The position numbers were made by a program, and so were the translations under genes. From Symbiodinium natans (lineage: Eukaryota; Sar; Dinophyceae; Suessiales; Symbiodiniaceae), in the NCBI GenBank assembly GCA_905221605.1, contig CAJNDS010001668.1, forward strand, positions 1,106,276 through 1,170,275: a stretch of 64,000 bases of DNA, in the 5' to 3' direction. Positions 58,301-64,000 of the stretch are shown here, piece by piece (positions within the stretch are counted from its first letter, which is position 1; every line of letters starts with the position of its first letter). The notes below the pieces were generated by a model. It was not told where the DNA came from. It ran no database searches and worked only from the letters and a program-made list of their open reading frames with translations.

Positions 58301-60885
58301 GGAGACGTTCCGGTGGGTGCTTTTCGGGGTTTAGGGCTTGGGGTTTAGGGTTTAGGGTTTAGGGTTTAGGGTTTTTCGGGACTAGGGTTTAGGGTGTTGG
58401 GTTCAGGGCGGTGCGTGTAGGGTTTTGGGATTAGGGCCGAGAGTCTTGGGCCTTGGGATTTAGGGTTTGGAGTCTTGGGTTTTGGGATTTAGGATTTTTG
58501 GGGCTGTTGGTGTTTATGGCTGGCTTTGGGGGTCCTGGGTTTTGGCGGTTTAGGGTATCAGGCGGTTTCAGGCTTGAGGTTTTTGGACGTCTTTCAATCT
58601 TTAAGCCCTCCACCCCAAACTGGAAACCCCGAAAGCCCTGAACCCTAAAAATCTGCCGATCTGAACCCCTTACCCCTAAACTACCTTAAAAACCCAAAAG
58701 GCTACCCTAAAGCCCCAACTAAACTCCGACACCCAGAACGAGCTGCAAAACCTCTAGAACCCTAACCTCAAACAACCAAGCCTTCAACCACCAACACCCG
58801 GAAGTTGCTTTTCCCCGAAGCCCCCCCTAAATATGCCAAAACCGCAAAAACCCCAAAAGCAAACCCAAAACCCCAAAACCCTAAACCCCAAACCCTAAAC
58901 CCTAACGCAGAAACCATCGTTTGCTTCCCTAAACCGGAAACCGCAAACCCTAAGCCCAAACCGTAAACCCCCGAACACTTCGCGGGACCCCCCTAAATGG
59001 GATCCCCCTAAACCCTAAACCCTCAACCCCTAAACCCCTAAACCCTAAACCCTAAACCCCTGAACCTCTAAACCCCTAAACCCCAAACCCTAAACCCTAA
59101 ACCCTAAACCTAAACCCTAAACCCCAACTTTCGAAAAGGAGCCCCTGCTTTCTTTGGACCTCCGCCGTCCCTTGGACCTCGAGGATGCCAACGAGCACCT
59201 GCAGGCGATTCAGGATATCAGGGTTTCGGGTTTAGGGTTTCGGGTCTAGGGTTTAGGGTTAGAAGGGTGGGAGGGGGGGGGGAGATATTAGGGTGCTAGG
59301 GAATTAGGGTTGAGGGTGGGCGGAGGCGCTTGAGGGGCTTTAGGGGTTTAGGGTTGTCTGTTTTTGAAGGGGGGATGGGGGGATGGTAGGGTCCAGGGTT
59401 AGGGTTTAGGGATTACTTAGGGTTTAGAGTTTAGGGTTTAGGGTTCAGGGACTACTTAAAGTTGCGCGCCCAGCCTGTCTGGTTGAGGGCTGCAGGGTTT
59501 GGGATGAGGGTTGAGGGGTTTAGGGGTGTCAGGGTCCTAAGCCCCTTCAGGGTTTAGGGTTGGGGGGTTTAGGGTTTGGGGTTTAGGTTTAGGGTTTTAG
59601 GGCTTAGGGCTTAGGGCTTAGGGCTTAGGGCTTAGGGTTTAGGGGCCTAAACCCCCAAGGGCCGGCCTGAAAGTCACGCTGCATCTCGTGCAAGGTCACC
59701 AACTTCACTCGAGACTTTCAGGAGTGTCTGGCCCCTTGGCGAGCATCTGAGAAGCACGTGTTCCACTTCAAGGCAAGTTTGATCACGAAATCACGATCGC
59801 AGGAATTGTAGAACAAGTCCGAACCCCCCCAAACCCCAGAACCCCTTCAAAAAGTTCCCTGAAACCCTTAAACCCTTAGCACCCCTTGCAGTCGTTCTCA
59901 GGATTACATCCTCATCGACAGACGTCATCTCCGTGTGGCCCGAAGCTTCCCCGCGCCGCCACTGGAGGCCGTCACCACAAGGGAAACCCTAAACCCTAAC
60001 CCCTAAGAATCAGGGCGTCTACACAAACCCAATTTTCCCCCCGCAATTGTTGTAACTATGTAGTAGAAGCAACCATAAAGGCGCCCCATGTTGTGATTCT
60101 ATATGTAGGATCTGTACACACAGCCAACTTGCGCCAGTACCTCACAATGCTTCCTTTTATTTAGGGTACTTATCACAACCCTGCTTCCAACTAAACCCAT
60201 GAACCTTCAAAGCGCCCTAAGCCCTCAAGGTTTGTGAACCTCAACTTAGGGATGCCAATGCAGAACACCCCCTGAGCCCTGGGAGGAGGGAGGGATGAAG
60301 AAGAGAGGCAGCTTCTAAGCCTCCAAAGTCCTTTTAGGGTTTGGGGCTTAGGATTTAGGGCTTAGGGTTTAGGATTTAGGGTTTAGGTGTTTGGGTTTAC
60401 GTAACATTTAGGGTTTAGGGTTTAGGGTTTAGGATTTAAGGTTTAGGGCTTAGGGTTTACGCAACAGCCTGCGAAGAAGAGGCGCTGCGGCGGCACACGG
60501 CGCTCCCGTCACCCGAGCCGCTCGCCTCGGGGGGGGTTTGGGGGTTTAGGGTTTAGGGGTTTAGGGGTTTCGGGTTTAGGGTTTAGGGTTTAGGGTTTAG
60601 GCTGCCTGCCGCAGTCTACCCCACGCCCTGAGCCCTTTTGTAGGGGGGCCAAAGGGGATTCGACTTTGGAGAACTCCCCCCCTGTAGTTCGGGGCGCCTC
60701 CAGAGGTGGGGTTAAGGGTTTCGAGTTTCGTGCCTCGGGTTTAGGATGTTTCCGAAAACAGGCTTTTGGGCTTAGGGTATGCAGTTTGCCAGTGAATGCT
60801 CTCTCCCTAAACCCTAAAAGCCCTCAACACGAGGTTTCCCTCGGATCACATCCCGGTCTTCACGGAGATCGAATTTCACGCCTGA
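55320..60885 (+). CDS. PDE12: Host gene: 2'-phosphodiesterase 12-like EEP nuclease, many small exons (5' part not found)
   Basis: At least eight exon pieces fall in the order of the PDE12 catalytic domain: VANTHLYFHANANHIRLL, then PVAVLLFG, DLNAR, AYRLIRDGEIRRED, DPDWRFSLW, TNFTRDFQECL, DYILIDRRHLRV, HTALPSPEP and finally FPSDHIPVFTEIEFHA with TGA. PDE12 enzymes degrade 2',5'-oligoadenylates and mRNA tails using Asp/Asn/His of the EEP fold; GD-x-N, DYI and SDH are that family's marks. The first five joins keep phase. Introns are mostly telomere-like repeats. Exons for the N-terminal half of the domain were not identified. Three other exon-like pieces inside (57743, 58221, 59139) may be family-specific inserts. 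Confidence 0.75.
55742..55791 (+). CDS. PDE12-like exon (PVAVLLFG)
   Basis: After CCAAAG. Two bases complete the split codon, then AARIAHSAPVAVLLFG and GTGCCT. Corresponds to the AVALAHI..PVIFCG part of PDE12. Confidence 0.65.
56005..56023 (+). CDS. PDE12-like 19-nt microexon with DLN catalytic motif
   Basis: GACTTGAATGCCCGGAAGG between CTGAG and GTGCCT. Joined to the exon before (ending FG) and after, it yields GDLNARKAAYRL in frame; D and N are the EEP active-site pair. Confidence 0.55.
56581..56626 (+). CDS. PDE12-like exon (AYRLIRDGEIRRED)
   Basis: After CCACAAG; phase fits the microexon. Ends before GTTTAG. Matches the YHFVINGSIPEDHEDW region of PDE12. Confidence 0.65.
56878..56943 (+). 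CDS. PDE12-like exon (DPDWRFSLW)
   Basis: After GCGAAG; the first base completes Arg, then FQDPDWRFSLWQPQPEGNEA and G. Donor GTGACG. Confidence 0.6.
57205..57255 (-). repeat. CCCTAAA array in intron
   Basis: Six to seven perfect units inside the PDE12-like gene, followed by a duplicated TAATGTGGGGTT word and a second short array near 57369. Confidence 0.8.
57743..57862 (+). CDS. Candidate exon inside the PDE12-like gene
   Basis: After CCCTCAG. All three frames are partly open (for example KRPAKARRHRTKQRVAAASA, or EAGQSAAPPHKAEGGRCICC), so the frame is undecided. It may stop at GCCAG near 57809 or run to TAA at 57860. Confidence 0.3.
   Translation, partial: KRPAKARRHRTKQRVAAASAARIDRFREKLQEFLESCGP
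58221..58312 (+). CDS. Candidate exon inside the PDE12-like gene
   Basis: After GCGAAG. DFGVFPGLGTCPLCDGEGFG then GEAWPATETF, donor GTGGGT. The CPLCDGEGFGG piece has a zinc-binding look. Confidence 0.4.
59139..59222 (+). CDS. Candidate exon inside the PDE12-like gene (84 nt)
   Basis: 28 codons: EPLLSLDLRRPLDLEDANEH then LQAIQDIR, between GAAAAG and GTTTCGGG. It may correspond to the segment before the TN motif. Confidence 0.4.
59674..59730 (+). CDS. PDE12-like exon (TNFTRDFQECL)
   Basis: SRCISCKVTNFTRDFQECL, matching the YTNYVGGFHGCL of PDE12. It ends before GCCCCT (GC donor) so that LDYILID is formed with the next exon. The frame is also open to 59772 before GCAAGT, an alternative end. Confidence 0.55.
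59902..59982 (+). CDS. PDE12-like exon (DYILIDRRHL)
   Basis: After TTCTCAG; DYILIDRRHLRVARSFPAPP then LEAVTTR. Matches LDYIFID...PLPSHEEVTT. No GT follows; GAAACC may be a GA donor. Confidence 0.65.
60482..60535 (+). CDS. PDE12-like exon (HTALPSPEP)
   Basis: ALRRHTALPSPEPLASG, matching the HQALPSVSHP stretch. The donor lies in a G-run before GTTTGG, so the last bases are uncertain. Confidence 0.5.
60834..60885 (+). CDS. PDE12-like last exon (FPSDHIPVFTEIEFHA, stop)
   Basis: After CACGAG; FPSDHIPVFTEIEFHA and TGA. SDH is the invariant C-terminal EEP motif carrying the catalytic His. Confidence 0.75.
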
Positions 60886-61613
60886 GAGCTCGCGAGCGTC
60901 GCGTGCCTTTGAATCTCTCTCCGTGGTGCTTCCCGTGGTGCGCGAGTGGTGGGGGGCGTTTAGGGTTAGGGGTTTAGGGTTTAAGGTTTTGGGGGTCCAG
61001 GTTGACGGCGAACCTAAACGCTGGGTCCTAGGCAGCGTCTCCAATTGCAGTTTAGGGGCCAGAGTTGAACTTGGATGGTTTTATTGCTTAAGCTTCTCAA
61101 GGCCCACCCAGTTACTCATAAGGAATGAGCAGCCCTTGAATACGCTGAAGTGGCTGTATTGATGCAGGTGGGCTAAGGTAGGCTTAGGGTTTAGAACATG
61201 TCTAGGGCTTATTGTTTCTGTGCAGCCCTTGCACTGCCCTAGTGCCCATACCTTCAAAGGCCTTACGTCAAAGGTACCCTGCCACAGGTTTAGGGTTTAG
61301 GGTTTAGGGTTTAGGGTTTAGGGTTTAGGGTTTAGGGTTTAGGGTTTAGGGTTTAGGGTTGGGCTCCCTCGGTTTAGGCTTGAGGGTTTAGGGACAAGGC
61401 TGCCGGGTCGCCACCCTCCTGGTGACGAGCGAGGCCTTCGTTTGAGAGAAAAGAGCAGATGCCACGTTGTTCCGCGGATATGAGCGCGACGGTTCCCGGA
61501 GCCCTACATAAATCCCTGGCCCGCCACCCAAGCAAGGCTCACCCAAACAACAACAAGACGGAACTCGACCGAAAGCCTCAACGAACTCCCCAGCTGCCAC
61601 TGTGAGTGGGAAG
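60886..61613. other. Intergenic, telomere-like
   Basis: Downstream of the PDE12-like stop codon. Includes a pure TTTAGGG block (61288-61362). No gene recognised. Confidence 0.45.
61288..61362 (+). repeat. Pure TTTAGGG array
   Basis: About ten perfect units. Confidence 0.9.
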
Positions 61614-61697
61614 GACTACACGGAGCCGCAACTGCGGGATTGGCTTCGAGGCCGGTTGAAAGTCTCAAAAAGCACGGGACTTGGGCGGGACTCTAAA
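61614..61697 (+). CDS. Candidate host exon
   Basis: After GGGAAG; DYTEPQLRDWLRGRLKVSKS then TGLGRDS. Helical; loosely like a SAP-type helix pair. The end is not clear. Confidence 0.35.
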
Positions 61698-62249
61698 CCC
61701 TAAACCCTGGCCGTAAACCCTGCTTTTTAGCTTGAGTAGGTAACCTTTAACCTTTTTGGTATATAAAACCCTACCCGAATTGAAAGGTTAACCTGTTTCG
61801 GGCCAAGGTACTCAGCAACTCGGCCTGAACCCTAATTCCCTGGACCCTTATGACCCCCACACCCTGAAGGGGTTCAGGGCTGAGGGTTTCGGACATAAGC
61901 ACGGGATGCAAGGGGTCGTTGAGAGCTTGGAAGTATTGGGTCAGGGGCTGAGGGTTCAAGGCTTAGGGGTTTTGGAGTTTTAGGAGTTGACCTTGGAGGG
62001 TTTGCCGGCTTGAGGTTTGCACGAACATCCTCAGGTGCCCTTACAGTCTCCCACCCGAAAGAAAGTCTCTTCAGCCCTAAGGCCTTAAGTTGCTTAGGGG
62101 TGCTCAAGGCCCTTAAGGGCATTCCGGCAAATCCCAAACCCTAAGCCCTAAATAACTCCCTAGCCGCGAGGTGTTCGCCCGTGCCCTGAAGCCTAAACCG
62201 GGGGCCACTCGCAGGCTTTGGCCGGCCAGAAGAGATCCACTTTTTCAAG

Positions 62250-63563
62250 GCAGGTCCAGGGAGGGTTTAGGGTTTCGGGGTACCTGCATGAGGGTCCAAG
62301 CGTTTAGGGTTTAGGGTTTGAAGACACAGTTGAGGGGCTCGGGCTGCGGGCGAGTGCTGTTCTGGGTATGGACTGACATTCAGCGCGCTTCAGTGCGGAA
62401 TCGGTTCCTAGTATGGTTGGGGCTGCGGGACTAAAGGTACCTACTAGTGGCATTGGGTTACAGTACATGTGGGGATTCTGCAAGGAATGACACAGGAATC
62501 GCCCTTCAGTCGGGAGATCTTTTCGAAAGCTCCTACTGCGGATTTCCAGACACACCTTCCGTAAACCCTAAACCCTAAATTAAACCCACAAACCCCAAGC
62601 AGGCTACCGATTGCATGTTGCAAGACTTTCTGCGAGGACCCCCGAACGCGAAAGCTCAACGCGAAGGCGACGGTGTTGGGCTTTAGGGTTTAGGGGGTTC
62701 AGGGGGTACCCTTTTCCCTTTCTTGGTACAAGGTTCCCTTATAAAGTCACCAACCCAAAAAAGAGCGCCCTTAGTAGAATATGGATACTGGCCCAGCAAG
62801 GAAGTCTAAAGGGGTTTAGGCTTTTCCGGGGGGGTAGGGGGGGGGTATAGGGCCCTAGTTCTTTGGGGCTTTAGAGGGCTTGAGGAGTTTAGGGCCTATT
62901 AGGGGCTTCAGGGGGGCTTTAAGGGTTTGGGGTGTTTCGAGTTCTTCCTTTGCTTTCGTGGTGCGCGTGTTGCTCGAGGTTGCTTGCCTCCCTCGGTCGA
63001 ATGAGACGGCCGGGGGTTTGACTCTTCGCCGTTCTTGGGGCAAAAACCTTGATGTTGAGCTAGAGATAGGGTTTAGGGTTAGAGTATACAGTGGTTTAGG
63101 GCTTAGGGTTTAAGGGTTTAACGGTTATGGCCCGCACTCCCAACTACCACGGATGCTGTTCCATCGTAGTGCATGCCTAGAAGTTTTTTTGCAAGCATGT
63201 GTTAAATAGCAGAGAATACCTTTAGGGTTAGGGTTTAGTGATTATTGATCGAAACCGTGCTTGCCGATGACCAGGTCGTAGATGGGCATCGCCCATTTTA
63301 GACCCTCAACCTCAGAACCCTCAATCCCGGAACCCTAAGCCCCACACCCCATAAACCCCAAACCCTAAACGCATCGAAGCTTCCCCTAAAAGACCCCCTG
63401 ACCGGGATCCCCCTAAACCCTAGGCCCTTAACTTTGCCAGAGTGCGGGTGACATTTTTTGTTTTTTTAGGGTACTTCAACTCAACAAGGAATAGCAATTG
63501 AGATTCTTAATACTACCCCAACCATGAACTAGTAAACCCTAGACCCTGAACCCCCCATACAAG
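62250..63563. other. Mostly telomere-like, no firm gene
   Basis: Degenerate repeats and short unique pieces. A 35-nt exon-like piece (FGRPEEIHFFK, 62215-62249, followed by GCAGGT) lies at its left edge. Nothing else recognised. Confidence 0.4.
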
Positions 63564-63608
63564 CCCAATGTGCAAGGGCTACGTGCGCTTCGCCCGGCAC
63601 GAGGCGCG
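63564..63608 (+). CDS. Candidate host exon, RRM-like RNP1 fragment
   Basis: PMCKGYVRFARHEAR before GTGACA. KGYVRF resembles the RNP1 word of RNA-recognition motifs. Too short for certainty. Confidence 0.3.
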
Positions 63609-63881
63609 GTGACAGGGAGGAAGCGGTGTGAAACAGAGACTCAGAATTCACGGCTTAGGGCGGTTGAGGGTTTAGGGTTTGGGGTGTAGGGCAGGGCCCA
63701 TGGCGAGATTGTTTGGACGTGGGTTTGACGAGTGCTTGTCTAGGTCGGGTACCCCTAAACCCCAAAGGCCTTAAACCCTCATTAACCCCGAAACCCTTAA
63801 CGCTAACCCTATCAACCCTAAACCCCCTTACACTCCCTGAACTCCCCCAGCCCCCAATCCCCAACGACTTCGGATGTTCAG

Positions 63882-63951
63882 GAGGCAGCTGGGCTGCTCG
63901 CCGCTTTTCCGGCAGACGAGTCGGATGATGAGGAAGGCACTGGCTCTAGGG
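63882..63951 (+). CDS. Candidate host exon
   Basis: After GTTCAG; EAAGLLAAFPADESDDEEGT and on, followed by GTTTAGGG. Acidic; product unknown. It may continue the gene of the preceding exon. Confidence 0.35.
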
Positions 63952-64000
63952 GTTTAGGGTTTAGGGTTTAGGGTTTAGGAGGTCTTCCTAGTGCTTCCGT

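Overview
The window looks like nuclear DNA of a dinoflagellate or close relative carrying a complete integrated Polinton-like virus (PLV). The host assignment is an inference from four things. Degenerate TTTAGGG/CCCTAAA repeats fill almost all non-coding sequence. Short GC-rich coding exons lie on one strand between them. Splice donors appear to include GC and possibly GA as well as GT. There is also a copia-type LTR element with a CCCH plus CCHC Gag and a LLDSGATH protease.

Layout. 1-1046: 3' part of a gene with zinc-ribbon repeats and a nuclease-like C-terminus; a second, longer copy lies at 38275-39876. 1.0-14.0 kb: telomere-like repeat sea with short exon candidates and a foldback at 3.3-3.56 kb. 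14.0-15.34 and 37.45-37.8 kb: the two halves of an older inverted-repeat element holding GGAA microsatellite and ~114-bp GC-hairpin tandem repeats. 15340-37453: the PLV, inserted in a C-run of those repeats. 37.9-42.5 kb: host sequence and pure TTTAGGG blocks. 42520-48192: LTR retrotransposon with 287-bp LTRs that look identical, a CTAAG target duplication, and Gag-protease but no integrase or reverse transcriptase. 48.3-49.7 kb: a ~300-bp exon and telomeric blocks. 49.78-52.03 kb: a putative DNA transposon with a very large internal palindrome. 52.2-64 kb: host exons, including a recognisable 2'-phosphodiesterase (PDE12-like) gene spread over 55.3-60.9 kb.

The PLV is AT-rich and has ~460-bp terminal inverted repeats. 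It encodes a retroviral-type integrase, B-family DNA polymerase of the protein-primed type (split by one in-frame TGA), FtsK/HerA packaging ATPase, double-jelly-roll major capsid protein, probable penton/minor capsid protein, a fibre with a C-terminal S74 chaperone, a class-3 lipase-like protein, and about a dozen small proteins. Two promoter types sort the genes by role. A motif of the form ACTTAAAGAcAAAACgCCTTATA precedes the polymerase and four small genes; AT-rich TCTA sites precede the capsid, fibre, ATPase and most other structural genes. This suggests early/late expression, possibly driven by a giant-virus helper. A segment at 33.3-36.54 kb, with telomere-like repeats and three less AT-rich genes (one with a ubiquitin-like domain), looks like cargo inserted into the element.

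The PDE12-like gene shows how the host region works: its exons are 19 to ~100 bases, join in phase, and are separated by introns made largely of telomere-like repeats.
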